A DNA stretch of 64,000 nucleotides from a cyanobacterium endosymbiont of Rhopalodia gibberula (GCF_003574135.1 NZ_AP018341.1:1240001-1304000); one strand, 5' to 3'. Shown: positions 21,347-31,895, numbered from the stretch's first letter. Numbers and translations are program-made. Notes: generated by a model not told the origin, from the letters alone.

Positions 21347-21625
21347 TTAAATTAATACAAAAGGTTGCAAAATTAATGTGTTAAATAAAATAGAATAATC
21401 AGCATTCCAAGTTGTTAATTGTTCGGAAGATGGTTTGTGAATTAAGGTTTTACTAATCCAATTTTACGCAGAGTTGACATCATCTTGAGAAATGGCCACT
21501 CCGACTTCTATTAAGTCTAAATATTTAGTTACAAAAATGATAGCGTCTCTTTGTGCATGAGGCGTTAAATATTGCCATTTAACATTAGAAAGATCTTCAC
21601 TAAAGCGAGTTTTGAGATTTTTCAT
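21347..21625 (-). pseudogene. DUF2288 gene interrupted by one in-frame stop
   Basis: The minus strand from ATG at 21625 reads MKNLKTRFSEDL, KWQYLTPHAQRDAI, IEVGVAISQDDV, then TAA at 21466-21464 (codon 54). It continues in the same frame with NWISKTLIHKPSSEQL, TWNADYS and LILQPFVLI to a stop at 21347. The total is 93 codons, the normal DUF2288 length. A single base change (most likely CAA to TAA) explains the defect; otherwise the gene is intact. Function of the family is unknown. This is a recent pseudogene, or a gene kept by readthrough. Confidence 0.85.
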
Positions 21626-21669
21626 TGATTAATTTTCCACAAGAACTGCAAAGATAGATTATCCTTAAC

Positions 21670-21734
21670 AGGAAGTATACAAAAAATGATGGATCAACCT
21701 CAAGGAGTATACAAAAAATTATGAATCAACCTCG
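21670..21734 (+). promoter_or_regulatory. Duplicated start region of queC with a 12-codon upstream frame
   Basis: Two tandem copies of about 33 bases: the first reads AGTATACAAAAAATGATGGA and on to TCAACCTC, and the second has TATACAAAAAATTATGAATC at the real queC start. The first copy keeps its own ATG (21686), giving [12 protein letters not shown], and its TGA overlaps the queC ATG (ATGA). Each copy has an AGGA(A)G element upstream. The layout would allow translational coupling. Confidence 0.75.
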
Positions 21735-22404
21735 GGCCGTTGTTTTGCTATCTGGAGGCTTAGATTCAGCTACCTCGGCCGCAATCGCTCTCTTCGAAGG
21801 TTACAATCTAATTGCCCTTTCTCTACGCTATGGACAACGTAACGAGAAGGAGTTAGCAGCAGCTAAAAAAATTGCTCAAGACTTAGGCATAACCGAACAT
21901 TACATTATTGATGTTAATATTGCCCAATGGGGAGGATCATCCCTAACTGATAAGTCTTTGAGTATTCCTCAAAAGGGAATTAAATCTGATACTATTCCCT
22001 CTACCTACGTTCCAGGAAGAAATACTATTTTTATCGCTCTTGCCCTCTCTCTAGCAGAAACTAAAGGAGCTAAGGCAATTTTTATAGGGATTAATGCTGT
22101 AGACTATTCGGGGTATCCTGATTGTCGTTTGGACTATCTTGAGGCTTATCAAAGGTTAGCTAGTTTATCTTCAAAAGTAGGAATTGAAGGTAATGCCCCT
22201 CAATTAATTGCCCCTTTACTTGGGAATTCTAAAGTAGATATTGTACACCGCGCTATTGCTCTAGGGGTTACCATTGAGGATACTTGGTCTTGTTATCAAG
22301 GAGGAGAAAGACCCTGTGGTTTATGTGATTCTTGTCGTATACGTGATTTTGCCTTAATTGAGGCGGGATACCCTGAATTGGCTACTCCTGAGGGGAGGAG
22401 ATAA
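21721..22404 (+). CDS. queC: 7-cyano-7-deazaguanine synthase
   Basis: 227-aa ATP-dependent enzyme that converts 7-carboxy-7-deazaguanine to preQ0 in queuosine synthesis. The PP-loop SGGLDSAT is at residues 11-18. The C-terminal zinc site is [15 protein letters not shown] (near residues 191-205). Length and ends match the family. The start ATG overlaps the stop of a 12-codon upstream frame produced by a tandem duplication. No other que gene is in the window. Confidence 0.97.
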   Translation: MNQPRAVVLLSGGLDSATSAAIALFEGYNLIALSLRYGQRNEKELAAAKKIAQDLGITEHYIIDVNIAQWGGSSLTDKSLSIPQKGIKSDTIPSTYVPGRNTIFIALALSLAETKGAKAIFIGINAVDYSGYPDCRLDYLEAYQRLASLSSKVGIEGNAPQLIAPLLGNSKVDIVHRAIALGVTIEDTWSCYQGGERPCGLCDSCRIRDFALIEAGYPELATPEGRR

Positions 22405-24247
22405 TTAACGAACTTCGAAAGTCAGAACAAGAAAAAGCTTTTTACCTTATTCTTATAAATTTGAGAGATAGGATAAGAAAAGTCAGTGGAATGTAGATCT
22501 AATGATGTAGATGTAATAAAGTTTTGTTTTTTTAACAGATTAGGATATCAACTTTACGATAAAACTTGAATTCGTCTTTTTAATCAATAGCTTCTTCAGT
22601 AGGTCTAAAATTTAAATAACTAAGCAGGGATAATAGATAAGCATAGATACAATTAATAATCAAGCATTTTCTTCTATTCCTTAGAGTACTTGTACTCTAA
22701 GGAATAGAAGAAGTGATCGTTGTTTTTTATAAATCCTTAGTTTAAAATTTACCATGATTAGGTTAAGAATAACTTCGTTATGAGAAATTGTTTTTCCATT
22801 CATAGAATGAGTATGTTTATCAACATATTTATATATAAAAGTTTATCTAAGTTACTATTTGAGATCTTCTTAAAGAGAAGAATAATTTTTTTTATAAATT
22901 AAAATATTGTTTATATGCTGTTTATTTAAACTTATTTAGAACTTAAAAATTATACTTATCAAGTAACATTTATTTTTTTAAATCCTAACTAATTAGAGCT
23001 TAATTTTTATCACTAAATTTTAAAAAAGTATCAATATAATTAAAACTATAAGTATTTTTTTGCCTTTGGATTTAAATTTAATTATTTCTAATACTTTTAA
23101 AGTTGTATAAGCCAACTTAAATACAAGAAAATCACAAAGTATAAATTTTTTTAGAAAATATAAACAATACGCATTCTAATTATAAGATAAGTCAGTTTTA
23201 TTGAGATTTATTTACTAAAATTTTATTAGAACAAAATCATAAAATTGTTCTGTTTTACTCAGAGGATAAACTTGTACTAATAGATAGAATACAAGACAAT
23301 TATGGCGCTCATAATCATAAAGATCTTGTTAAACTAACATAAAAATAGTCTTTGAAAAAATTAATACTATGTTTGATAAAATAGTTGGGAAATATAATGA
23401 TACTCAATCTCTAGTAGAAACTTTATGATATAAAATTGAATATTTTATTTATGTTAATTTTACCTTAATTTATTTAAGATATCAATAAATACCCTATTTT
23501 GATAAAAAAGAAAGTTCAAAATAGAATTGTTAAAATATAAAAGCAGCATTACTTGGACTTTTGTTCATCCCACTTATCTTTAAGATCCTCATAATTGTAA
23601 TAATTTATAAGCCTAGTTTTTTTGATAGAACTATTTATGATTTTTTCCTTTATATTCCTGAAAAGGGACTATATTCTACTTAATTTTGCTATGTTTAAAA
23701 TTTAATAAAAGAAACTGTTTCTACATTAGGAGATAAACAAACGATAGGATAAATTTATAAAATTTGAGGGGAACGTTATGTGATCTTTGATGGACTAGCT
23801 TATGCTTGTAGAATGGCGACGGAAAAGTCATCAGATGAGCCCAAAAGTATTGGTTATTAGCCAAAACAGTTCAACTTAAGTAAAAATAAAGCTTTTTCCT
23901 TAAAATTACAATATTTTTTTGTTAAAATTTATCGAATATTAAATGAATTAAACTGAGCACAAGAATATGACTGATTTGGAGCTTAAAAGATTATTTTTAA
24001 AATAATTATTTTGTATTGGAACACGATAAAACTAACATCGATCCTCTTCTTAATAATTGAATTTTAACTACCTAAAGAATCTATTAAATTATTTCAGGTT
24101 GAAACCGACAAAAATTAGAATATGTAACATAGGGCTGTCTATCACGAATCTACAGTTAGGTTCGTAATAAATATCCTTCTTCAATGAAAAGAAGATTTTA
24201 GTATATCTTGATTTACTAATTTTACCGACTCCAGAAAGTAAATCATA
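22405..24247. other. AT-rich gene-free stretch with a palindrome and an unassigned relic
   Basis: Holds the 21-bp inverted repeat at 22669-22712. Around 23760-23860 the plus strand reads GERYVIFDGLAYACRMATEK and more before a stop, with higher GC than its surroundings, so it is probably a fragment of a lost gene. I cannot name it. Confidence 0.5.
22669..22712. repeat. 21-bp perfect inverted repeat, 2-base loop
   Basis: TTCTTCTATTCCTTAGAGTA(C) and its exact reverse complement are separated by TT, about 270 bases after queC. It may end queC transcription, but no T-run follows. Confidence 0.9.
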
Positions 24248-24685
24248 TTAATTGTTATTCTCATCTTCTATCGAGAGTTGTTCTGAATTACTTTTAGATA
24301 ATACCGGAGAGGATGGATTTTTTTGTATTTCTAATTCTTGTTTCATAGTTTTTAAGATAGTCACTAGTTTTTCTTCTTCTGGGAATAATTGAACCAATTT
24401 TTCCATGGGAACAATAGCCCCTTCTAAGTCTTTGAGTTGTAATTTTGCTTCTATTAATCCTTGTAGGGCAGTAGAATTCTTGGGTTCGCGTTTTAATACC
24501 TGTTCATAGCCGTCTGCAATCGCCTGTAACTTTTCTTGTTGGGAACTGTTGGTGGAGGAGGTTGTTAATGGATGTAAAGATTGATCTATCGAACGCGACA
24601 TGGGGAGTATCATAACTCCTAGTAAAGCTAAACCTGAGATAATAACAACAATTCTTTGAAATGGTTTTTGAGGATTATTAGACAT
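24248..24685 (-). CDS. TPR-repeat protein with N-terminal membrane anchor
   Basis: 145-aa protein. A hydrophobic segment (IVVIISGLALLGVMILP, residues 12-28) is an uncleaved anchor or signal. A Ser/Thr-rich linker follows, then about two tetratricopeptide-like helices pairs (YEQVLKREPKNSTALQGLIEAKLQLKD and LEGAIVPMEKLVQLFPEE). The tail is polar and acidic. It likely acts as a scaffold on the membrane, but no partner is visible. ATG start. It lies 110 bases from a membrane-protein gene on the same strand, possibly cotranscribed. Confidence 0.8.
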   Translation of the reverse strand: MSNNPQKPFQRIVVIISGLALLGVMILPMSRSIDQSLHPLTTSSTNSSQQEKLQAIADGYEQVLKREPKNSTALQGLIEAKLQLKDLEGAIVPMEKLVQLFPEEEKLVTILKTMKQELEIQKNPSSPVLSKSNSEQLSIEDENNN

Positions 24686-24795
24686 AATATTAAGATTATA
24701 AAGCAGATATTATTAATTTGGCTAGTGAAATAAAGTCGATATAACACAGTATACAATGTCACACCAAGGTTAATTTCTATTTCAAAAAATACCAT

Positions 24796-25293
24796 CTAAG
24801 TATATCCATGGAAAACTGCTAACCCTAATCCAAAACTACCCAAACAGATTATCATCAAAATAAATAGAACTTTCCATTGTGGATACCCTTTATCTTGTAG
24901 TTCTAACTTTCCTAGAGTAGCTGCACACAACAACAAAAGTAGCCTGATAAAATATTCTAGCCAACAAACCATCAAGACAACGGTAAAAGTCCACCAGAGC
25001 ACCGAAACCATAGCGCGATTATCAGATTTAAACCCACTTCCAAATACGATAGTAATCAACGCAACCGGTGCTGCAACCAAACTGGCAGTAATTGTTAATA
25101 CGAGAACCCCAGCCAAGATGTGCAACATTAAAAATACCGTGTCACTTTCGAGAAGCCATCCCCAAGTTTTTCCTTGTTGAATCAAGGAACGAGTTAAGGA
25201 TGAGACAGACCGACCCACATTCCAGCCAAACAGACAATAGGTGCAAAAAACAACACTCAACGAAAGGAAAGAAGATTTAGTTGACCATGACAT
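24796..25293 (-). CDS. Small multispanning membrane protein, unknown function
   Basis: 165-aa integral membrane protein with about four hydrophobic segments (LSVVFCTYCLFGW, MLHILAGVLVLTITASLVAAPVALITIVFG, VLWWTFTVVLMVCWLEYFIRLLLLL, VLFILMIICLGSFGLGLAVF). I do not recognise a named family; similar proteins occur in cyanobacteria. ATG start. The TPR protein gene follows on the same strand. Confidence 0.75.
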   Translation of the reverse strand: MSWSTKSSFLSLSVVFCTYCLFGWNVGRSVSSLTRSLIQQGKTWGWLLESDTVFLMLHILAGVLVLTITASLVAAPVALITIVFGSGFKSDNRAMVSVLWWTFTVVLMVCWLEYFIRLLLLLCAATLGKLELQDKGYPQWKVLFILMIICLGSFGLGLAVFHGYT

Positions 25294-25571
25294 CGTCAGA
25301 TACTAAGTGAAAACTACTAAATTTTACTAAAGTTACGTTTTTTTTTAAGCTTTTAAAGCTTTGGCTAGAGGATTTAAACAGTCTAATTGGCTTAGAGATA
25401 ATTATTAGACAAAACATTGTGTTGTAGGTCAAGAAGCTCATTCTGTATCACGTAAAGTGGTCAGGGTTAGGAGGATTTCAAGACATGAGCTGAACTATAT
25501 AATCAAAAAGGACATACTCCTGAAGTGAGTGAGGTATGTCAACAAGGTAACAAAATAATGTTAGTTTAAGT

Positions 25572-26471
25572 TTATCCTGCATGGTAAGAACTTCTAACTA
25601 AAGGGCCTGAATTAACGTGGCAGAATCCTAGAGAACGCCCAATTTTCCCTAATTTCTCAAATTCTTCAGGAGTCCAGTATTTATGCACAGGAAGATGGAC
25701 TAAAGACGGACGCATGTACTGTCCTAGAGTAAGTTTATCACATCCCACTTTTCTTAAATCTTTGAGAGTTTCGATAATTTCTGTTTCTGTTTCCCCATGC
25801 CCCAACATCAATCCAGATTTGGTCGGAATGGATTTATCAAGTTCTTTTACCCACTTTAAAACCCCCAGAGATCGCTCGTATTTAGCCCCTCTTCTCACGA
25901 TATTTTGCAGACGTCTGACGGTTTCAACATTGTGATTGTAACAGGCAGGCTTAGCAGCTACAATGGTAGCGACCCGTTGTTTTTGAGTAACTTCTCCTTC
26001 TCTTCCTCCCCAAAAGTCAGGGGTTAGCACTTCAATCTCAGTATGGGGGTTGTTCTGACGAATAGACTCCATAACCCTGACAAACCAATTGGCACCTCCA
26101 TCAGCTAAGTCATCCCGCGTCACAGAAGTTAAAACAACATAAAGTAATCCTAATAACTTGACTGATTCTGCTACTCTCTGCGGTTCTAAGACATCTAATG
26201 CCATGGGAGAATGACCTTTATTCACTTGACAAAAACCACATGAACGGGTGCAGGTTGGACCCATTAACAGAAAAGTTGCTGTTTTCTGTGCGTAACATTC
26301 CCCTCGGTTTGGACAACGACCTTCTTCACAGATTGTATGAATATTTCGTCGTTTGATAATGCGCTGAACAGCAGAAATCTCACTGGCTTTACCAACAGAG
26401 CGTCTGAGCCAAGGAGGAAGGAACATCAAGTTTGTTTGGTAGCGATTATTAGTTGATGTACTTTTTTCCAT
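25572..26471 (-). CDS. lipA: Lipoyl synthase
   Basis: Radical-SAM enzyme that inserts two sulfurs into octanoyl groups on lipoyl-dependent enzymes. The SAM-binding cluster motif is CTRSCGFC and the auxiliary cluster motif is [12 protein letters not shown], both complete. The C-terminus keeps the conserved [12 protein letters not shown] with the Ser that ligates the auxiliary cluster. The open frame extends 37 codons upstream to 26582, but that extension is AT-driven and unlike the family. The ATG at 26471 ([12 protein letters not shown]) gives the usual length and is chosen here. It serves lipoylation of pyruvate dehydrogenase or glycine cleavage protein. Confidence 0.95.
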   Translation of the reverse strand: MEKSTSTNNRYQTNLMFLPPWLRRSVGKASEISAVQRIIKRRNIHTICEEGRCPNRGECYAQKTATFLLMGPTCTRSCGFCQVNKGHSPMALDVLEPQRVAESVKLLGLLYVVLTSVTRDDLADGGANWFVRVMESIRQNNPHTEIEVLTPDFWGGREGEVTQKQRVATIVAAKPACYNHNVETVRRLQNIVRRGAKYERSLGVLKWVKELDKSIPTKSGLMLGHGETETEIIETLKDLRKVGCDKLTLGQYMRPSLVHLPVHKYWTPEEFEKLGKIGRSLGFCHVNSGPLVRSSYHAG

Positions 26472-26582
26472 AGTTAATCTGGTATAGAAAATTACACTTT
26501 TATAGTGATCTGAACTACAAGGAAAATATTTGACTTTTATAAAAAAGTCTACTTTCAAAATTAACTCTCTTAAGTTAATCAT

Positions 26583-27157
26583 GTTTGGTTAACTAAGACA
26601 AAGGGTAATTTTCGTTTATGATACATTCCCCTTAACCAAAATAATATGTTCTTTCATCATGTCCGTGCGGTAAAAATAGTCATAAACTAATGTATTTTTG
26701 GCAAAATTTACTTGAAAGGGGGGAGAGACTTTTCTTTGACGGATGAAAACTATGCTTGAATCACTATTTGTTTGAATTGTAATTTGATTTTCGTGTTCAA
26801 GGAGTCAAACAAATTTCTTGGAACTGTTTAAGACTACCTTTATAAACTGCACAAAATCTCTCGGCTAGAAAATAAAAACTAGACCGAGTTGCTGTAAAAA
26901 AAGATGTTACTGAAGCAAAAACTGATGAAAGTACGAGTTTTGCTAAAAACAGTTTTGAAACTTACCATCCTTTCTACCCATTATTTATTTTTCCCAGGAC
27001 GCATATTATTTAAATCAAATTAAAATATTTTGCTGTTGATATCTAAGAGGAATAATTTAACTAAATTAGAGACAATAAGATAAATAATAAGACTTAAGAA
27101 TTAGACATATATCAATTTAGGTTTTCTTAGTTGGTTGTCCGCTTAAGAGTGAAAGAT
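26583..27157. other. Gene-free stretch with an open relic
   Basis: On the minus strand 26616-26804 is an uninterrupted 62-codon frame without a start codon. It reads HENQITIQTNSDSSIVFIRQ and ends in EHIILVKGNVS. An adjacent frame upstream reads LAERFCAVYKGSLKQFQEIC. The two look like the C-terminal part of one lost protein split by a frameshift. Family not recognised. Confidence 0.5.
26616..26880 (-). pseudogene. C-terminal remnant of an unidentified protein
   Basis: Two readable minus-strand pieces in different frames (AERFCAVYKGSLKQFQEIC, then 62 open codons through NTLVYDYFYRTDMMKEH to a TAA at 26618-26616). There is no start codon. The base composition is less AT-rich than the surroundings. 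Inference: remnant of a gene upstream of lipA. Confidence 0.45.
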
Positions 27158-28360
27158 TTAACCAATTTGGTTAGTATCTTTTTTGCTGTCAAAAACTGGT
27201 AAGGTAAACCAAAACTTAGCCCCATCATTTGGATTAGTGATTACCCCAATTTCTCCCCCATGGGCTTCAATAATTTGACGACAAAGGTAGAGTCCTAACC
27301 CTAACCCTAGTGTTTTATTTGCCCCATCTCCTCGGTGATATCTTTCAAATAAGTTCTCTGCTTGTTCTGAATTCATTCCTACTCCGTCATCAGCCAAGGT
27401 ACAAATCACCATTTTTTTATCTTGAGAAGATTGATCAAGATTTTTTTGAGTATAAAAAGCTGATTTTTGGGGAGTTAAAACTTCAGCATTTATGTTTAAT
27501 TTTAAGCCAGGGGGATTATGTTTAAGGGCATTAGCTAACAAATTTTCAAATACCCGCCATAGGCGGTCACTATCTCCATTAACTACTGGTAATTTAGGGG
27601 GAATTAGAACATCTAATGTACCTTGATGTTCTTTTAGTATTGGTTGCCATTCTGCGGCTAATTTCTGACTTAATGAAAATAAATTTAAGGGGGTACAATT
27701 AAGGTAAACTCCTCCCATTTCAAATTGTTGAGTTTCTACTAAAGAATTAATTAAGTTAAGTTGGCGATCGCAACTAGCTACTATCTGTTCTAATACTTCA
27801 TTAGACATTTCTATAGTTGGCTTATTTTCTTTTCTTCCTTTTTTTAGTAAATTTTTCAAAACCATAGCCATCCCCAACACGGGATTACGTAAGTCATGAG
27901 ATACTGCATGAAGGTAAACCCGTAAGGTTTGTTCCGTTTTTTTTCGTTCTTTTATTTCTTGTTGGAGTTGTTTTTTTTGCCGTTGTATAGTTAATTGATT
28001 TTCGACTCTAGCAATAACTTCCTCTTCTTGAAATGGCTTACAAATATAGTCTACTCCTCCCACTTCAAAAGCTTTAACCTTATCTAAAATATCGTCAAGA
28101 GCACTAATAAAAATAACAGGAATTTCTTTGGTGTTTTGATTATCTTTTAGAGTTTGACAAACTTCATAACCATTAATTCCTGTCATATTAATATCTAATA
28201 GAATGACATCAGGGGGAACTTGAGATACGGTTTTTAAGGCCATCTTTCCATTAAGAGCCTTACGGACTTTATAGCCCTGTTCTGATAACATGGCTGAGAG
28301 CAAACGCAGGTTATCAAGAGTGTCATCAACGACAAGAAGATTGCCTTTTTCTAAGATCAT
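27158..28360 (-). CDS. Response-regulator/histidine-kinase hybrid protein
   Basis: 400-aa protein with an N-terminal receiver domain (residues 8-125; phospho-acceptor Asp in VILLDINMTG, Lys in YICKPF), a coiled linker rich in Q/K/E (about 125-145), and a HisKA-type H box VSHDLRNPV. A HATPase domain follows with N box NLLANALKHNP, G1 DDGVGMN and G2 GLGLGLYLC. No membrane segment, so it is cytoplasmic. It starts six bases after the stop of the large hybrid kinase on the same strand, so the two form an operon and probably a phosphorelay. The signal is unknown. Confidence 0.93.
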   Translation of the reverse strand: MILEKGNLLVVDDTLDNLRLLSAMLSEQGYKVRKALNGKMALKTVSQVPPDVILLDINMTGINGYEVCQTLKDNQNTKEIPVIFISALDDILDKVKAFEVGGVDYICKPFQEEEVIARVENQLTIQRQKKQLQQEIKERKKTEQTLRVYLHAVSHDLRNPVLGMAMVLKNLLKKGRKENKPTIEMSNEVLEQIVASCDRQLNLINSLVETQQFEMGGVYLNCTPLNLFSLSQKLAAEWQPILKEHQGTLDVLIPPKLPVVNGDSDRLWRVFENLLANALKHNPPGLKLNINAEVLTPQKSAFYTQKNLDQSSQDKKMVICTLADDGVGMNSEQAENLFERYHRGDGANKTLGLGLGLYLCRQIIEAHGGEIGVITNPNDGAKFWFTLPVFDSKKDTNQIG

Positions 28361-28366
28361 AAGCTG

Positions 28367-31300
28367 CTAATCATCTAAATTATTATTAACTATTGCCTTA
28401 TCAACTATTGCCTTATTGGTTAATTCAATAATCTGCTCAAAAAGAAAGTCATTAGCCCAGTTTTTTAGAGTAACAGCTAAAAGCTCACTTGCTGGAGTAA
28501 TTTGAGTAATTAAATCTAGTATGGCATCATCACTGCATTCTATAGCAGCTTGATGAACTTGACTGATCCATTCAGGAGACATCACAGATAATAGTTGCAA
28601 TAGATCATCGAAGGTATCTTCTTGGGCTTCAACATTTGTTTCCTCTGTTTGGTTATCTTCTCCTCTCATAGACTCATAAATATAGCAAATACCAAGGTGA
28701 TGAGCAATTTTATCCCATAAAACCTCTTCTCGAAAAGGTTTTCGCATAAAGTCATCACATCCAGCTGATAAAACAACATTACGTTCCTCTTCAAAAGCAC
28801 TCGCAGTTAAAGCGATGATTACGGTAGCCTGTCCTTTGGTGGTAGTTTTGATGTGTTGGGTAGCTTCGTAGCCATCGATAATAGGCATTCTCATGTCCAT
28901 TAACACTAGATGGGGTTCCCAGCTTTCCCAAAGATCAATAGCTTCTTTTCCGTTGCTAGCCTGACGAACTTCAAACCCCATCGATGAGAGCAATTTAACT
29001 AATAGAATACGACTTTCTAGGCGATCATCTACCGCTAGAATACGGTATTTGGGTTGGCCAGGAGCTAATCCAATGACTTTGCGAATAGGTTTTTTCGTTT
29101 GGATAGCACTAGCTGATGCTATCTGTCCCTTAATGGTAAAAGTAAATAAACTGCCTTGGCCCAGCACGCTATTAACCTGAATATCACCCCCCATTAACTG
29201 CACAAACTTCTGACTAATGGGCAACCCTAATCCTGTTCCCTCTTGAGCATTGCGTCCGGTTTCTGTTTGTCCAAAAGCAGCGAATAGTTGGTCTATCTCT
29301 TCGGGGGCAATACCTAGTCCAGTATCTTCGACCTCAAAGGTAATCATGATTTTTTCTGATTCCTGATTCCCTTTCACCCGCAGGGTGACACCCCCTTCAT
29401 CGGTGAATTTAATCGCATTGCCTAATAAATTTATTAAAACTTGCCGTAATTTCCCTTCATCGGTGGTTAGGTATTGAGGAACTTCTGGGGTATATTCAAA
29501 AATCAGTTGCAACCCCTTAGCTTCAGCTTTTAACTTTAGCATAGCTTCTATGTTAGAAAGCAAGCGATATAGGTCAAAACTATTCTGGTTTAAACTCGTG
29601 CGGCCTGCTTCAATTTTGGACATCTCTAGAATATCGTTGAGCAACGTTAATAAATGCTCGCCACTGCGTGAGATGATCGATAAATTCTGCTGCTGTTCCT
29701 GACTTAGAGTGAGATCACGTTGCATTACCTGAGTAAACCCTAAAATAGCATTGAGGGGAGTCCGTAATTCATGACTCATACTAGCCAAAAATTCACTTTT
29801 AGCACGATTGGCGGCATCTGCGGCTTCTTTAGCTTTTTTTAGGGCTATTTCTGCTTGTTTGCGTTGGGTTATATCTCGCACTATAGCGGTAAATACTTTG
29901 CGTCCCTTGAGTTTAATTTTAGAAATTGAGACTTCGGCTAAAAATTCGCTCCCATCTTGACGACAACCAAAAACAGGACGACGACCTCCCATTTGTCGAG
30001 CAATTTCAGAGGCGATACTGAAATCTTTAACATGTCGATGATGACTTTCACTAAACCTTTGGGGAATAAGCAGATCAAAGGGACATCCCAACACTTCTGA
30101 TGCCTGGTAGCCAAAGGTTTTTTCGGCAGCGTGGTTAAACAAAGTAATACACTGATTTTCATCAATAGAAATAATCGCTTCATTCGCATTATCTAAAATG
30201 CCAGCAAATCTAGCTTTAGACTCAGTGCGTTCTTCTTCTGCTTGAGCTCTTGCTTGTGCAATAGCCAGGAATTCTCCCACTAGTTTTAAGACATTTACAT
30301 CTTCTTGAGTCCAATGTTTAGTAATTTTTCCGTCAAACCCCAAATACCCTAACGTTTGACCAGTGGCCACCATAGGAACTACAACTAGGGTAGGGCTAAG
30401 ACTATTTTTAAACATCTCCCTTTCGTCGATAGCCTGTCGAGGCAGATCTTCCGGTGAGTTAACTCGAATAGGATGGCCTTTTAGGAGTTGATCTGAGAAC
30501 CAGGGAAAGTCTTGTAAAGGGATATTTTGAGATTGTTTTTTAGTAGAGGGAATGTTTTTGTTACACCATTCATGGGTCATATTCCAAAGGCATTGTTGAG
30601 GAGAATGACGTATGATATAGCCACGATCACCGTTGGTGAATTCTCCTAAAGCTGCTAGGGTAAATTCGACGGCAGTATTAAAATCTTGATCAATTAATTG
30701 TCGAGCAATACTGCTAAGTAAACTATCACGTTGAGCTTGCTTTTTTAAGGTTTCTTCTCGTCGTTGGCGATCAGTAATATCTCTACTAATCCCAATCGAT
30801 CCCATTAAGTTACCATCAGGACAACAAAAGGGGGTTTTTAATGTATCGAGAAGACGACGACGTCCATCAGGATAAGTAATCCATTCTTCATTACGATGGG
30901 CTTGTTTTTTGTGAATCATAATACGATCCTGTTCCCGAAAAAATATAGCTTCTTCGGGACTGAAAAGATCAAAATCTGTTTTTCCAATAATATCTTTTCT
31001 GTCACGTCCGACAAAAGTTTCAAAGGCGTTATTACAGACCTTATAAACCCCTTGGGGATCCTTACAAAATATAAAGTCAGGAATACAATCAATTAGAGAG
31101 CTTAATAGAATTTGCTCTTGTTTACGATCGCTAATGTCATTGTGGGTTCCTACCATCCTAATCGGGTTTTCTTGTTGATCCCAAAGAGCTTGTCCCCGTG
31201 ATAAAATCCACTTATAAGTTCCATCCTTACATTTGAGTCGAAATTCAACCGCATAATGGTTGGTTTTTTTCTCTAAATGAGCTTGTACTGCAGCCATTAC

Positions 31301-31675
31301 TTGTTCTCTATCTTGAGGATGCAGCAACATTTTCCAGGTATCAAAATGGTTAGATAAATCTTCATTTTGATACCCTAACATTTCTTTCCAACGATGAGAA
31401 AAGAAAAGCTCATCAGTTTTGAGGTTCCAGTCCCAAATTCCTTCATTTGTCCCTTGCAATACTAATTGCCATCGTTGTTCACTTTCGCGCAATTCTTGTT
31501 GAATTCTTAAAGTAGCTATTTGGGCCGCTTTTAGGGTCGCAATTTCCCTTTGTAGTTTTTGGATAATTTGGATAGAGTTTAGTTTTTTGTTAGGAACTGG
31601 CATAGGTATAAAAAAGGTTAACTGCCTTATGTCGAACTCAGGCAACGAAATTATCTTGAATGGGATCAAGCCCAT
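28367..31675 (-). CDS. Multi-PAS/GAF hybrid sensor histidine kinase
   Basis: 1102-aa soluble sensor. Domains in order: N-terminal coiled coil (about 30-65), PAS/PAC (65-185, ending in GTHNDISDRKQ), PAS/PAC (195-315, ISRDITDRQ), GAF (325-480), PAS/PAC (490-615, IVRDITQRKQ), HisKA with phospho-His in SMSHELRTPLNA, HATPase (N box LINLLGNAIKF, G box DTGLGIAPEE, GTGLGLPIS), and receiver (about 880-1000, Asp in LVLMDMRMP). A helical tail of about 100 residues may be a degenerate HPt. It has no membrane helices. First gene of a two-gene operon with the 400-aa hybrid. ATG at 31675; a second ATG at codon 25 could be the true start. Large intact sensors are notable in so reduced a region. Confidence 0.93.
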   Translation of the reverse strand: MGLIPFKIISLPEFDIRQLTFFIPMPVPNKKLNSIQIIQKLQREIATLKAAQIATLRIQQELRESEQRWQLVLQGTNEGIWDWNLKTDELFFSHRWKEMLGYQNEDLSNHFDTWKMLLHPQDREQVMAAVQAHLEKKTNHYAVEFRLKCKDGTYKWILSRGQALWDQQENPIRMVGTHNDISDRKQEQILLSSLIDCIPDFIFCKDPQGVYKVCNNAFETFVGRDRKDIIGKTDFDLFSPEEAIFFREQDRIMIHKKQAHRNEEWITYPDGRRRLLDTLKTPFCCPDGNLMGSIGISRDITDRQRREETLKKQAQRDSLLSSIARQLIDQDFNTAVEFTLAALGEFTNGDRGYIIRHSPQQCLWNMTHEWCNKNIPSTKKQSQNIPLQDFPWFSDQLLKGHPIRVNSPEDLPRQAIDEREMFKNSLSPTLVVVPMVATGQTLGYLGFDGKITKHWTQEDVNVLKLVGEFLAIAQARAQAEEERTESKARFAGILDNANEAIISIDENQCITLFNHAAEKTFGYQASEVLGCPFDLLIPQRFSESHHRHVKDFSIASEIARQMGGRRPVFGCRQDGSEFLAEVSISKIKLKGRKVFTAIVRDITQRKQAEIALKKAKEAADAANRAKSEFLASMSHELRTPLNAILGFTQVMQRDLTLSQEQQQNLSIISRSGEHLLTLLNDILEMSKIEAGRTSLNQNSFDLYRLLSNIEAMLKLKAEAKGLQLIFEYTPEVPQYLTTDEGKLRQVLINLLGNAIKFTDEGGVTLRVKGNQESEKIMITFEVEDTGLGIAPEEIDQLFAAFGQTETGRNAQEGTGLGLPISQKFVQLMGGDIQVNSVLGQGSLFTFTIKGQIASASAIQTKKPIRKVIGLAPGQPKYRILAVDDRLESRILLVKLLSSMGFEVRQASNGKEAIDLWESWEPHLVLMDMRMPIIDGYEATQHIKTTTKGQATVIIALTASAFEEERNVVLSAGCDDFMRKPFREEVLWDKIAHHLGICYIYESMRGEDNQTEETNVEAQEDTFDDLLQLLSVMSPEWISQVHQAAIECSDDAILDLITQITPASELLAVTLKNWANDFLFEQIIELTNKAIVDKAIVNNNLDD

Positions 31676-31895
31676 TAGTCCTCTAATTCTATATCAAAAG
31701 TTTTTCGAACTACCTCAAAACATTAAAAATTATTTTCTAACTATCTTAGTCGACTATTTTATAGCTCAGTTTTAAGATAGTCAGTTTGGAAAAACTTTCT
31801 AGTTAAGAATAGATTAAACGCCTTGTTAAAACCCAGTAGTACTAATTTGTTTAGATAACTTTATCTAGGTTAATCGAACCTAATAACCCTTAATT

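Noticed and set aside
25572-26582. 336-aa long form of LipA
   Set aside because: The first 37 residues are unlike any LipA and AT-rich; the internal ATG at 26471 gives the family start.
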